From Sphingobium sp. (GTDB taxonomy: Bacteria > Pseudomonadota > Alphaproteobacteria > Sphingomonadales > Sphingomonadaceae), in contig QFQF01000013.1 of assembly GCA_003248935.1 (NCBI GenBank), positions 1 to 64,000 on the forward strand: a stretch of 64,000 nt of DNA, given 5' to 3'. Position 1 is the stretch's first letter. Each line of letters starts with the position of its first letter. Shown piece after piece: positions 25,724 to 34,030 of the stretch. The notes under the pieces are model-generated. The model saw only the letters and a list, made by a program, of their open reading frames with translations. It did not search any database and was not told the origin of the DNA. The translations under genes were made by a program, and so were the position numbers.

Positions 25724-27411
25724 TCCTTGTCTCCCGGCGCTTTCCAGAGCAGGGGCATCAGTTCGGAAATGTCCACGTCCCGGTGCTCGTCCGGCATCAC
25801 GCCCAGCATCGGCCCGGTCCGCTCGATCACCCGCTTGACCACGGGCGCGGCGGTCCAGGCGGCGGTGCGCAGGCCGAAGGTTTCCGCATTGCCCTTCGGC
25901 TCGTCCATCATCGCGAGAACGACATATTTGGGGTTGTCCATCGGGAAGGCCGCAGCGAAGGTTGTGACGAGTGACGTGTGGGCATAGCCGCCTTCGAAGG
26001 GCTTTTCGGCCGACCCGGTCTTTCCGCCGACGCGATACCCCTTTGCGTCGGCGCTCCTGCCTGTACCGGCAGCGACGATCATCCGCAACAGCTGGCGCAT
26101 GCGGGCGCTGGTCGCGGCGGAGAAGACGCGCCGCCCCTCCGGCACCTCGTTGGGTTCCAGCCGGCGCAGGGTCGCGGGCCGCCACATGCCGCCGTTGACG
26201 AGCGCGGCATAGGCGCTGGCCAGATGGAGCGGCGTAACGGCGATGCCGTGGCCGTAGGATACGGTCATCGTCGTGATCCGGCCCCAGTTGGCGGGCCACA
26301 GCGTCCGGGCGCGTTCGCGCAGTTCGATCGACGGCCGGCTGTCGAATTCCAGCGAGCGATAGAGCTTCTTCAGCGGTTCCGGCCCCATCTCGTCCGCGAT
26401 CCGCGCGGTCGCGATATTGGAGGAATGCACCAGCGTCTCGGGCACGTTCAGCCAGCGCTTGAGCGGATGGTCGTCCTTGATCCGGAAGCCCGCGACCTGA
26501 AGCGGCGCGGTCGCATCATAGCGCTTGGCCATCGAGGTGACCGTGCCCGCATCCATCGCCGCCGCGATCGACAGCGGCTTGAAGGTCGATCCGAGTTCGT
26601 AGCGCGATTGCACGACATCGTTCCGCCGCGCCTCCGGGTTGGCGTCCAGCTTATTGGGATCGAACACCGGCAGCGACGCCATGGCGATCACCTCGCCGGT
26701 ATTGGCGTCGAGGATGATGCCCGCCGCGCCGCGCGCCTGCTGCGAAATCATCTGGGCGTTGAGCTCGCTTTCCAGCGCCGCCTGAACCCGGCTGTCCACG
26801 GACAGGCGGAACGGCTCGCCGCGCCTGGCAGGATCGGTCAGGCGATCGTTGAAGGCCGCCTCGACGCCCATGCCGCCGGTGCCGTCCATCGACGCGAAAC
26901 CGAGGATGTGCGCGGCGAGGGTCCGCTGCGGGTAGATGCGCTCCTTCTCGCGCGGGAACTCGATGCCCGGTTCGCCGAGCGCATTCACCGCCGCGACCTG
27001 CTCCGGCAACGCACGGCGCCGCAGATAAGCCCAGCCCTTACCGGTCACCTTGCGCAGGAACGCCGCCTCGCTCTCGTCCGGAAAAATCTCGTGCAGCTTG
27101 CGGGCAAGCTCGCGCGGGTCGCTGATCAGCCGCTTGGGACGCACGGAAATGGCCCAGCCGTCCATCGTCCGGGCCAGCGGCACGTCGTTACGATCGACGA
27201 TGTCGGCGCGCGGCGGCATGCCGCTGGCCGCCACGACACCACGCCCGGCGCCGGAAAAGACGCCCATCCACGTGAGGCGGCACGCGATCAGGCTGGTCGC
27301 CACCACGAACAGCACCAGCAGCAGCATCAGGCGCTGATGCGCCAGCGCCACCATGTTCACGCGCTCGCCGCTCATGCGCGGCGGATCAGACCGGATGACG
27401 ATGGTCGCCAT
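25720..27411 (-). CDS. ftsI: septal transpeptidase FtsI (PBP3)
   Basis: A class B penicillin-binding protein that crosslinks septal peptidoglycan, working with FtsW. The 563-residue product has a short cytoplasmic tail, one membrane helix (about residues 28-50), a periplasmic pedestal domain, and the transpeptidase domain. The active-site motifs are GSTFKPL (SxxK, near residue 283), HSSN (SxN), and GGKTGSAEKP (KTG). Its start overlaps the ftsL-like stop (TGATG) and its stop overlaps murE. Confidence 0.97.
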   Translation of the reverse strand: MATIVIRSDPPRMSGERVNMVALAHQRLMLLLVLFVVATSLIACRLTWMGVFSGAGRGVVAASGMPPRADIVDRNDVPLARTMDGWAISVRPKRLISDPRELARKLHEIFPDESEAAFLRKVTGKGWAYLRRRALPEQVAAVNALGEPGIEFPREKERIYPQRTLAAHILGFASMDGTGGMGVEAAFNDRLTDPARRGEPFRLSVDSRVQAALESELNAQMISQQARGAAGIILDANTGEVIAMASLPVFDPNKLDANPEARRNDVVQSRYELGSTFKPLSIAAAMDAGTVTSMAKRYDATAPLQVAGFRIKDDHPLKRWLNVPETLVHSSNIATARIADEMGPEPLKKLYRSLEFDSRPSIELRERARTLWPANWGRITTMTVSYGHGIAVTPLHLASAYAALVNGGMWRPATLRRLEPNEVPEGRRVFSAATSARMRQLLRMIVAAGTGRSADAKGYRVGGKTGSAEKPFEGGYAHTSLVTTFAAAFPMDNPKYVVLAMMDEPKGNAETFGLRTAAWTAAPVVKRVIERTGPMLGVMPDEHRDVDISELMPLLWKAPGDKE

Positions 27412-28172
27412 CAGCGCCCTCCCTTCCGGCGCTCGCGCGCCGCGCGGGCGCTGATGTCCCCCAGCGTGCCGTCATCGAGCAGCTTCGCGTCGAGCATGGC
27501 CATGCGCGCGACATTGCGGGAGGCGGACTTGACGGCCGGCTTTTCAACCGAAACGCTCGCCAGCCGCACTTCCTTCTCGCCCTTCGCCCTGCGGGCGGAC
27601 TTGACCGCGCCGTCGGCATCATCCTTCGAAGCCCTGCCCTTGGGCGTCCGCGCGTCCGCCAGGAGAGGACTCTTGTCCGATTTGGCGGCGGAGGGGCGCG
27701 CGGCGATCTGCGCGATCGCGGCGGCGACCGGCGCGGTGCGGGCGTCGGGACCGTCGCTGCGCACCTGCGCCGGAGCGGGACTGCTGGCGTCGGTCTGGGT
27801 CGCGGACGGCAGGTCCGACGGCTTTTCGACCATCGCGACCATCACCGGCGGGGCGACATAGACCGGCCCGTTGGGCTGAAGCCCGTCCAGATGCGCGAGC
27901 GCACGCTCCCCCTCCAGATACTGGGTCGCGGTCGGTGCGGAATAACGGAAATCCTCGGCATTCCAGCGCTCGAGCTGGCGCAGGCTGGCGCGCGCGCTGA
28001 ATTCCGTCTCCAGATAGCGGATGTCGTTGCGGGTGGCGGAGACCTGCGCGCGGACCTTCGCCAACTCGTTGCTTTCCGCGCCAACGCGCAGCGAGACCAG
28101 ATAGGCCGACAACGCGCCCAGCGTGACGAGCAACACCCACAGGACGCTCTGAAGCCGCTTGACCGCGATCAT
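27411..28172 (-). CDS. ftsL: FtsL-like division protein with long C-terminal extension
   Basis: A bitopic membrane protein in the FtsL position between rsmH and ftsI. The 253-residue product starts MIAVKRLQSVLWVLLVTLGA, overlapping the rsmH stop (ATGA). One membrane helix (about 8-28) is followed by a coiled coil (ESNELAKVRAQVSATRNDI) as in FtsL. FtsL in known species recruits FtsB/FtsQ and activates FtsWI. Usual FtsL is about 90-120 aa; here an Ala/Lys/Ser-rich extension of roughly 150 residues follows, probably disordered and periplasmic. The assignment rests on position and topology. Confidence 0.75.
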   Translation of the reverse strand: MIAVKRLQSVLWVLLVTLGALSAYLVSLRVGAESNELAKVRAQVSATRNDIRYLETEFSARASLRQLERWNAEDFRYSAPTATQYLEGERALAHLDGLQPNGPVYVAPPVMVAMVEKPSDLPSATQTDASSPAPAQVRSDGPDARTAPVAAAIAQIAARPSAAKSDKSPLLADARTPKGRASKDDADGAVKSARRAKGEKEVRLASVSVEKPAVKSASRNVARMAMLDAKLLDDGTLGDISARAARERRKGGR

Positions 28173-29125
28173 GACCGCACCTCCGCACCTGTCCACGCCG
28201 GGGCGGCGGTCCTTACCGCGCTGCGCAGCGTCGCCGATCGCGCGCGCGGATTGGCGGCCAGTTCGGCCGCACCGGGACGCACCGCCTTGGCGGGTTTGGC
28301 AAATGTCGGCAGCGCTGCGGCCGCCTGCTCGGGCCGATGGCGCGACCCCGCGCCTTCGCCGCCGCTGCGACGGCGGAAAAACTGCTTGACGATCCGGTCC
28401 TCCAGACTGTGGAACGTGACGACGGCGAGCCGCCCACCGGCATCGAGCAGGCGCTCGGCCGCCTCCAGCCCCTGCTCCAGCTCCTCCAGTTCGCGGTTGA
28501 GATGAATGCGGATCGCCTGAAACACGCGGGTCGCCGGGTCCTTCTTGTCATGGGGCTTGTGACCAAGGGCGCGGCGGACAACCGCCGCCAGCTCGCCGGT
28601 ACGCGCAAGCGGGCGTGCAGCGACGATCGCACGGGCGACACGGCGCGAGCGCGGCTCCTCGCCATAGCGATAGAGGACGTCGGCAATCTCCTCCTCCGGC
28701 GCGGCATTCAGGAACTCGGCCGCACTCGTGCCCGCCCGGCTCATCCGCATGTCGAGCGGCCCGTCCGCCTGGAACGAGAAGCCGCGCTCCGCCTGATCCA
28801 GCTGCATCGAGGACACGCCGATATCCAGCGTCACGCCATCCACCCGGGCAATGCCACGCTCGACGAGCAGCGGCTGCATACGGGAAAACTCGCCTTCGAT
28901 AAGGGTGATGGAGGGCACGTCCTCGACGACCGACCGGCCGCGCGCGATCGCGTCGGGGTCGCGATCGAAGGCGAATACCCGCGCACCACGCGTCGCCATG
29001 GCGCGACTGTATCCACCCGCACCGAACGTGCCGTCGACATGCAGTTCGCCGGGGGCGATGGCGAGCGCGTCGAGTACTTCGGCGAGCAGGACCGGGACGT
29101 GAGGGGCCACGGAGGACTGGCTCAT
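28169..29125 (-). CDS. rsmH: 16S rRNA (cytosine1402-N4)-methyltransferase
   Basis: An S-adenosylmethionine methyltransferase (MraW) that modifies C1402 in the ribosomal P site. The 318-residue product starts MSQSSVAPHVPVLLAEVLDA, with its ATG overlapping the mraZ stop (ATGA). The HVPVLLAEVLD opening, the SAM loop DGTFGAGGYSRAM, DIGVSSMQLDQAERGFSF, RVFQAIRIHLNRELEEL and VVTFHSLEDRIVK are all family signatures. The C-terminal tail after residue 265 is basic and Ala-rich. Confidence 0.97.
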   Translation of the reverse strand: MSQSSVAPHVPVLLAEVLDALAIAPGELHVDGTFGAGGYSRAMATRGARVFAFDRDPDAIARGRSVVEDVPSITLIEGEFSRMQPLLVERGIARVDGVTLDIGVSSMQLDQAERGFSFQADGPLDMRMSRAGTSAAEFLNAAPEEEIADVLYRYGEEPRSRRVARAIVAARPLARTGELAAVVRRALGHKPHDKKDPATRVFQAIRIHLNRELEELEQGLEAAERLLDAGGRLAVVTFHSLEDRIVKQFFRRRSGGEGAGSRHRPEQAAAALPTFAKPAKAVRPGAAELAANPRARSATLRSAVRTAAPAWTGAEVRS

Positions 29126-29670
29126 TTGCCACCCCCTTCCCGCTCGGCGAGATATTTGCGCACGCGCGCCTTGATGACCTCGCGACCGGCGGGATAGTCC
29201 AGATAGGCCTGGGGCTTCCACATCTGGATATAGCGGCCGACGCCGAGGAACATGATACTGTCGTCGATCTGGGCGAACTCACGCACTTCGGCGGGAAGGA
29301 AGAAGCGGCCGCCATCGTCGAAATTCAGCTCCTCCATTGAGGAGAAGGCAATTTCACGGGCCGTATCGGCATCATAGTCGTCACCGCGGGCGCGGGCGGC
29401 CTCGACATTCTTGACGATCTCATCCTCCAGCATCCCCTTGTAGGAGAGGCCGAAACCGACCGCACAGCCGTGCTTTTCATGGATGTCGACGCAGAGGCGA
29501 TTGTCGCCGGCGCTGGCGGCCTTGACCATCTTGCGCATGTCGAGGGGCAGGACGAAGCGACCCTTGCTGTCGCAGGCGCTGAAGGCATTGCCCGAGAAGA
29601 GATTAACGCCCGACACCCTCTGAAAGTCCGCCCTTCGCCTTTCAGGGGCAAAGCCTTCCCCCACGGACAA
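29122..29670 (-). CDS. mraZ: transcriptional regulator MraZ
   Basis: A ring-forming AbrB-fold DNA-binding protein that represses the dcw operon in Escherichia coli. Two MraZ domains are visible. The first has CDSKGRFVLPLDMRKM. The second has NFDDGGRFFLPAEVREF; in each, a DxxGRxxLP motif contacts DNA. The frame opens with TTG at 29670 (182 aa). A GTG at 29616 (164 aa) would bring the start nearer to the usual N-terminus, so the start is uncertain. It is the first gene of the dcw cluster and lies behind phased GGGA repeats. Confidence 0.9.
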   Translation of the reverse strand: MSVGEGFAPERRRADFQRVSGVNLFSGNAFSACDSKGRFVLPLDMRKMVKAASAGDNRLCVDIHEKHGCAVGFGLSYKGMLEDEIVKNVEAARARGDDYDADTAREIAFSSMEELNFDDGGRFFLPAEVREFAQIDDSIMFLGVGRYIQMWKPQAYLDYPAGREVIKARVRKYLAEREGGGK

Positions 29671-29742
29671 GCGGATGCGAACCGCTGTCCGTTCAGGTGG
29701 AATCGCATGGCCTGAACTGCCCCAGTGGCATCTTCAATACCA

Positions 29743-29787
29743 AGGGAAGGCCTGGGAGAAAAGGGGAAATCTTGGGAATAGCTGGGA
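29743..29787 (+). promoter_or_regulatory. MraZ-box-like array: five NGGGA units at 10-bp spacing
   Basis: On the plus strand AGGGA, TGGGA, GGGGA, TGGGA and TGGGA begin at 29743, 29753, 29763, 29773 and 29783, each separated by exactly 5 bases. Known MraZ operators are direct repeats of TGGGN with 5-base spacers. The array lies about 75 bp upstream of the mraZ start and reads on the strand opposite to mraZ. Confidence 0.75.
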
Positions 29788-29799
29788 AAAACAGTTCAG

Positions 29800-29823
29800 A
29801 CCCGGTTTTCCCGGGGTTTCCCA
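29800..29823 (-). promoter_or_regulatory. second MraZ-box-like array on the other strand
   Basis: Read on the minus strand, TGGGA (from 29823), CGGGA (from 29813) and CGGGT (from 29804) keep the 10-bp step for the first two. It is inverted relative to the 29743-29787 array, with a gap of about 12 bp between them. Confidence 0.5.
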
Positions 29824-29835
29824 GCCACGATCATT

Positions 29836-31134
29836 TCAATGTTCCGATTGCGTTCTCCCTTCCGCATCCTCTTTCCCGGCTTTTCCCATCCGCTTCCCTG
29901 TTCCTCCCGGCCTTTCCCTGCGGCCGATCATCACCGCCCCCAGAATGACCCAGGCCATCCCGACGAGAAGGGCCGCGCGCAGACCCAGCGCGATCGCCAG
30001 CATGCTGCGCGCCCATGGCGCACCGGGCGCGACAGGAGCGGCGTCGAGCGGATCGGCCAGCCAGCGGACGAGAAGGCCGGGCGTGTCACCGGCGCGCGCG
30101 GAAAGCGCCGTGGACCGCGCCGGATCGGCCAGCCACAACCGGTCGTCGAGCAGGTCGGCGTCCGCAACCAGACGCACCGCCCCCTTGCCGATCCCGCAGA
30201 GCGCGACCAGCCCGTCCTCGCCAAGGCGGCACGGCCCGCCCCTTCGCGTGAAGCGCGAGACACCGGCGACCGGCAGAAGGGCCCCGCCGTCGAGGAAGCG
30301 GCGCGCGGGCTGGATATCCTGCGGCTGGACGGGGGCGAGGAACAGCCCCCAATGTACGAGCAGCGGATCGAGCAGGCTGGTCGACGGCGGACTGCGCCGA
30401 TCGCCCGGCGGCAGGCCCGTCGGCCAGAGCAGCAGCGGATCGGCCAGGATCACCGCCTTGCCCCCGCCCCTCACCCACGCGTCGAGGGCGACAAGCTCTG
30501 CCGGGGCCAGCGGGCGCGGCTGCGCGATCAGCAGATGGTCCACGCCCGACAGGCTGTCTGCCGCGATCCGATCGACCGCCCTGACCGAGAATGCGCTGTC
30601 GAGCGCGGCCAATATAGGCGCATGTTCGCGGCGCCCCTCGCGCCAGAACAGCGGAAGCGCGGTCACGACACCCAATGCGGGACGGACGGCAGCCGGTCGC
30701 TCGCCACGTCCCATCCCGTCGGGCAAGCGCCCCGCGAGCAGGGCAAGAACAGCAAGGAGAACGAGGACAACGGCCCGTCCGGCGCCGGAAAGCGAGCGGG
30801 CGCAAAGGATGGCAAGCACCGGTGCGACCACCATGCCACCGGCCAGCCACAGGAGGCGCGCGCCCGGCACCACGTCCGCCGCCACGCCGCAAAGCGTCAG
30901 GATGGCGACGAACGTACCAAGACCCGCACACAGCAGCAGCGGAACGCGCCAGCGCGGCCGGACCGTCACGCACAGCCAGCCCAGCAGCACCATCGCCGCA
31001 CCGGCAATGCCGGTCCATGCGGCGGGGTCGGCCTGCCCGTTCACCAGCCCGCCCCCGAAGGAAAGACCGGCAAGCAGCGTGCCAGCGAGCAGGAATCCGA
31101 TCAGGAGGCCGCCAAGGGCAGCGGAACGGATCAT
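29836..31134 (-). CDS. polytopic membrane protein with GldG/DUF4350-like domain
   Basis: A 432-residue protein starting MIRSAALGGLLIGFLLAG (an in-frame GTG lies three codons earlier). The N-terminal third has about four membrane helices. The central part, containing VDHLLIAQPRPLAPAELVAL and WVRGGGKAVILADPLLLWP, resembles the soluble domain of GldG/DUF4350-type proteins that accompany ABC exporters. Another helix near residue 390 is followed by a basic tail. No transporter gene lies beside it. It ends about 165 bp before mraZ, and its last codons carry GGGA repeats. Function unknown; the domain call is from pattern memory. Confidence 0.5.
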   Translation of the reverse strand: MIRSAALGGLLIGFLLAGTLLAGLSFGGGLVNGQADPAAWTGIAGAAMVLLGWLCVTVRPRWRVPLLLCAGLGTFVAILTLCGVAADVVPGARLLWLAGGMVVAPVLAILCARSLSGAGRAVVLVLLAVLALLAGRLPDGMGRGERPAAVRPALGVVTALPLFWREGRREHAPILAALDSAFSVRAVDRIAADSLSGVDHLLIAQPRPLAPAELVALDAWVRGGGKAVILADPLLLWPTGLPPGDRRSPPSTSLLDPLLVHWGLFLAPVQPQDIQPARRFLDGGALLPVAGVSRFTRRGGPCRLGEDGLVALCGIGKGAVRLVADADLLDDRLWLADPARSTALSARAGDTPGLLVRWLADPLDAAPVAPGAPWARSMLAIALGLRAALLVGMAWVILGAVMIGRRERPGGTGKRMGKAGKEDAEGRTQSEH

Positions 31135-31155
31135 CGTCTGCACGGGATCAGGCGG

Positions 31156-31485
31156 TCAGTTCGACGGCTGTTGCTGCGGGTCCCGATCCATGGGCTTGCG
31201 GATATTGGGATCGGGCTGAAGGTCCGGGACGACCTGGGCGGCGGGCTGCTCGGCGGACGGCGTGACGCCAAGCTCCGCCAGCGGCTCCTTGGGCGCGGCC
31301 ACCGCGTTCACATCCTCGACATTGGCGATCGTCGGGACGACCGGCGGCGGCATCGTGCGCTCGTCCAGCCGCGCCTTCTCGATCACGATGTTGGCAAGAC
31401 CGACGAGCAGCACCACGCCCGCCAGACCGGTAAGCCCGATCTGCACGCGTTGCAGGCCTTCCTGCTTGCGTGGACTGTCGACCAT
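31156..31485 (-). CDS. single-pass membrane protein, unknown function
   Basis: A 109-residue protein with one membrane helix (about 18-38, TGLAGVVLLVGLANIVI) after a short polar N-terminus. A Pro/Glu/Ala-rich tail follows, probably disordered in the periplasm. It has an ATG start with AGGACCAGG upstream. It is 21 bp upstream of the GldG-like protein gene on the same strand, so the two are probably co-transcribed and may act together. I do not recognise a family. Confidence 0.65.
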   Translation of the reverse strand: MVDSPRKQEGLQRVQIGLTGLAGVVLLVGLANIVIEKARLDERTMPPPVVPTIANVEDVNAVAAPKEPLAELGVTPSAEQPAAQVVPDLQPDPNIRKPMDRDPQQQPSN

Positions 31486-31524
31486 CCCTGGTCCTTCTAC
31501 CTGCCGTCGCGACCCTTAACGACG

Positions 31525-32517
31525 TCAGCCATTCTGCTTCAGCCAGGGGAACACCGTCAAGCCCTTGGTTTCGAGCCACTCGCGGTTGTACAGCGTCGAG
31601 AGATAGCGGAAGCCGGTGTCGCACAGGATGGTGACGATACGCTTGCCCGGTCCGAGTTGCCGCGCGAGCGCGACGGCGCCCGCAACGTTGATGCCGGACG
31701 AAAGGCCAAGGCACAGCCCCTCTTCGGACAGCAGGCGGCCCACCCATTCCAGCCCTTCCTCGTCGGAAATGCGGAACTGCGTATCGATCGGCGCGCCGTC
31801 CAGATTGGCGGTGATCCGGCCCTGGCCGATACCCTCGGCGACCGAGTTGCCCTCCGCCTTCAACTCGCCATGAGCATAATATTCATACAGCGCCGCGCCA
31901 TGCGGATCTGTCAGGGCGATGGTGATCGCCTCATCCTTCGCCTTCAGGCCCAGACCCACGCCCGCAATGGTGCCGCCGGTGCCCGCCGAGCAGGTGAAGC
32001 CGTCGATGCGGCCGTCCATCTGCGTCCAGATCTCCTCGGCCGTGCCGATGATATGCGCCTTGCGGTTGGCGATATTGTCGAACTGGTTGGCCCAGATCGC
32101 CCCCTCCGTCTCCTCGGCGATCCGCCGGGACGTGTGCACGAAATGGCCGGGGTTCGAATAGGGCGCGGCCGGAACCGTGACCAGTTCCGCGCCGAGCGCG
32201 CGCAGGGTGTCCATCTTTTCCCGGCTCTGCGTCTCGGGCATGACGATGATCGTCCTGTATCCCTTCGCATTTGCGACCAGGGCGAGACCGATGCCGGTAT
32301 TGCCGGCCGTCCCCTCAACGATAATACCGCCGGGCTTCAGCAGCCCCTTCTCCTCCGCATCGTTGATGATGAAGAGCGCGGCCCGGTCCTTCACCGACGC
32401 GCCGGGGTTCGCGAACTCGCACTTGGCGAAGATGTCGCATCCCGTTGCTGTGGACGGTCCCGCAAGGCGGACCAGAGGCGTGTTGCCGATAAGGGCGAGT
32501 GTGTTCTGAACGACCAT
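31525..32517 (-). CDS. cysK: cysteine synthase A (PLP-dependent)
   Basis: A fold-type II PLP enzyme making cysteine from O-acetylserine and sulfide. The 330-residue product starts MVVQNTLALIGNTPLVRLAG. The PLP lysine lies in NPGASVKDRAAL near residue 46. GTAGNTGIGLALVA binds the substrate carboxylate. SAGTGGTIAGVG binds the PLP phosphate. The family usually has TSGNTG at the second motif; here it is TAGNTG, a variation seen in cysK-like subgroups, so a related substrate is possible. A longer frame upstream has no homology. Confidence 0.9.
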   Translation of the reverse strand: MVVQNTLALIGNTPLVRLAGPSTATGCDIFAKCEFANPGASVKDRAALFIINDAEEKGLLKPGGIIVEGTAGNTGIGLALVANAKGYRTIIVMPETQSREKMDTLRALGAELVTVPAAPYSNPGHFVHTSRRIAEETEGAIWANQFDNIANRKAHIIGTAEEIWTQMDGRIDGFTCSAGTGGTIAGVGLGLKAKDEAITIALTDPHGAALYEYYAHGELKAEGNSVAEGIGQGRITANLDGAPIDTQFRISDEEGLEWVGRLLSEEGLCLGLSSGINVAGAVALARQLGPGKRIVTILCDTGFRYLSTLYNREWLETKGLTVFPWLKQNG

Positions 32518-33070
32518 GCCGCTTCGAATAGGGAGTGCGCGGCGGCTTGCCAAGCAAGGGAAAGTATTGCCGCAAAAAGAGCGGGCGGTTCCATCGGTGG
32601 CAACACCGCCGGGGACATGCCGGAACGGCCGGAAGTCGGCCAGCAACACGGAAAAAGGCCGATTTTTCGGCAAGCAGCGGCCCCTTGGCCCGAAAAAATT
32701 AATCCAAGTAAAGGATCAACCATTCAAGATACTGTTTTTACTTAATTAAATTTCAGGAAATTTTTTGGGCGATCCGGGAACCACCGCGCATGTGGATGGT
32801 TCTTGGCTTCGGATAGTAAATCTTTTGCCCCCGCTCTTGCTATCCATCACAATGGGCTCGGAACGCCACCCCCCCCGACTGCGTTCCGAGCCCACATTGT
32901 ATCTGGCGCCAGGCATCTGACGCCGACGGACGGCCAGACGGGCAAACTCCTCCGATCGACGCAAAAAGGTTTCGGCCCCGGAACGCACAGAACCGCGCCG
33001 GGTTGTTCCCCTGTCGCCCGCCGCGTTCGGCGTGGCCGCCAAAACGGATCAATGGTCAAGGAGACTGGAG
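32518..33070. other. intergenic region with a long inverted repeat
   Basis: About 550 bp between cysK (minus) and the entericidin-like gene (plus). The middle (32660-32840) is more AT-rich than average and probably holds the divergent promoters. A 14-bp inverted repeat lies at 32853-32894. Open frames here lack any family or coding signature. Confidence 0.5.
32853..32894. repeat. perfect 14-bp inverted repeat, 14-base C-rich loop
   Basis: The arms TGGGCTCGGAACGC and GCGTTCCGAGCCCA pair perfectly around a loop containing eight Cs. No T-run follows on either side, so it is not a typical intrinsic terminator. It lies 176 bp upstream of the entericidin-like gene. Confidence 0.8.
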
Positions 33071-33199
33071 ATGTCGAAGAAGATCGTCGCCGCGCTGCTG
33101 CTGTCTGGCGCGCTGGTACTGAGCGCGTGCAACACCGTCGAGGGCGCGGGCAAGGATGTCCAGAGCGCCGGCAAGGCCGTGGAGAACGCCGCCGACTGA
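33071..33199 (+). CDS. entericidin A/B-family small lipoprotein
   Basis: A 42-residue protein, MSKKIVAALLLSGALVLSAC then NTVEGAGKDVQSAGKAVEN. The lipobox LSAC places the lipidated cysteine at residue 20, and the mature part of 23 residues matches the short entericidin EcnA/EcnB peptide with its conserved NTVxGxGKDxxxxGxA pattern. Entericidins are outer-membrane-targeted lipopeptides proposed as a bacteriolytic toxin/antidote pair in enterics; in alphaproteobacteria the role is unclear. A GGAGACTGGAG stretch upstream gives the ribosome-binding site. Confidence 0.9.
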   Translation: MSKKIVAALLLSGALVLSACNTVEGAGKDVQSAGKAVENAAD

Positions 33200-33215
33200 T
33201 CGTAACGGATCGGAA

Positions 33216-33255
33216 CCGCCTGATGCCGACCCCGCCGGGGGCCGGGATCAGGCGG
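33216..33255. terminator. hairpin between convergent genes ecn-like and tatC
   Basis: CCGCCTGAT and ATCAGGCGG form a 9-bp perfect outer stem, and CCCC/GGGG pair inside it. The right arm contains the tatC stop codon. It is the only strong structure between two converging genes, so it may end both transcripts, but T-runs are lacking. Confidence 0.5.
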
Positions 33256-34030
33256 CTTCCGCCGCGTCCTCGGCTTCCGTCACCTTCGCCTGCCGGCGGT
33301 CGGTAAACCAGATCGCGATGATGGTGATCTCGTAAAGCAGGATGAGCGGGATCGCGAGCATCAGCTGGGACACGACATCGGGCGGCGTCAGCACGGCCGC
33401 GACCACAAAGGCGGCAACGATCATGTAGCGACGCAGCCCGATAAGCTGGGCGCGCGAGACGATTCCCGCCTGGTTCAGCAGCATCAGCAACACCGGCATC
33501 AGGAAGCTGATGCCGAACGCCAGAATGAACTGCATGACGAGCGTCAGATACGCGTCGGTGCTGGGCAGTGCCTCCACCTGAAGGCCGCCACTATTCCCCT
33601 GAAATTGCAAGAAGAAGTGAAACGCCGTCGGCATCACGATGTAGTAAGCGAGCGACGCGCCCATCAGGAACAGCACTGGCGTCGCGATCAGGAAGGGCAG
33701 CAGCGCCTTCTTCTCCTTCGCATAGAGGCCCGGTGCGACGAACGCCCAAAGCTGGTTCGCGATGATCGGGAACGCGAGGCAGAAGGCTGCGAAGATCGCG
33801 ACCTTCAACTGGACGAAGAACGCCTCGTACAGCTTGGTATAGACAAGCCGTCCGTTCCCGTCGCCGAACGCCTCGCGCAGCGGCTGCACCAGAAAGGCGA
33901 AGATTTGCTCGGAGAAATAGAAACAGACCGCGAAACAGAGGGCGAGCGCCCATACGCATTTCAGGAGGCGCCCGCGCAACTCGATCAGATGCTCCAGCAA
34001 CGGGGCCTTGCTGTCGTCGATTTCCCTCAT
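33248..34030 (-). CDS. tatC: twin-arginine translocase subunit TatC
   Basis: The polytopic receptor of the Tat system, which exports folded proteins and binds twin-arginine signals. The 260-residue product has six hydrophobic helices. It opens with KAPLLEHLIELRGRLLKC, the conserved cytoplasmic ExLxELRxRL region that binds signal peptides. FPIIANQLWAFVAPGLYAKE and the later LTPPDVVSQ are also family marks. Its start overlaps the tatB stop (ATGA). Confidence 0.97.
   Translation of the reverse strand: MREIDDSKAPLLEHLIELRGRLLKCVWALALCFAVCFYFSEQIFAFLVQPLREAFGDGNGRLVYTKLYEAFFVQLKVAIFAAFCLAFPIIANQLWAFVAPGLYAKEKKALLPFLIATPVLFLMGASLAYYIVMPTAFHFFLQFQGNSGGLQVEALPSTDAYLTLVMQFILAFGISFLMPVLLMLLNQAGIVSRAQLIGLRRYMIVAAFVVAAVLTPPDVVSQLMLAIPLILLYEITIIAIWFTDRRQAKVTEAEDAAEAA

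Noticed and set aside
29839..32745. A 968-codon plus-strand open frame
   Set aside because: Shadow of the GldG-like, small membrane and cysK genes on the minus strand.
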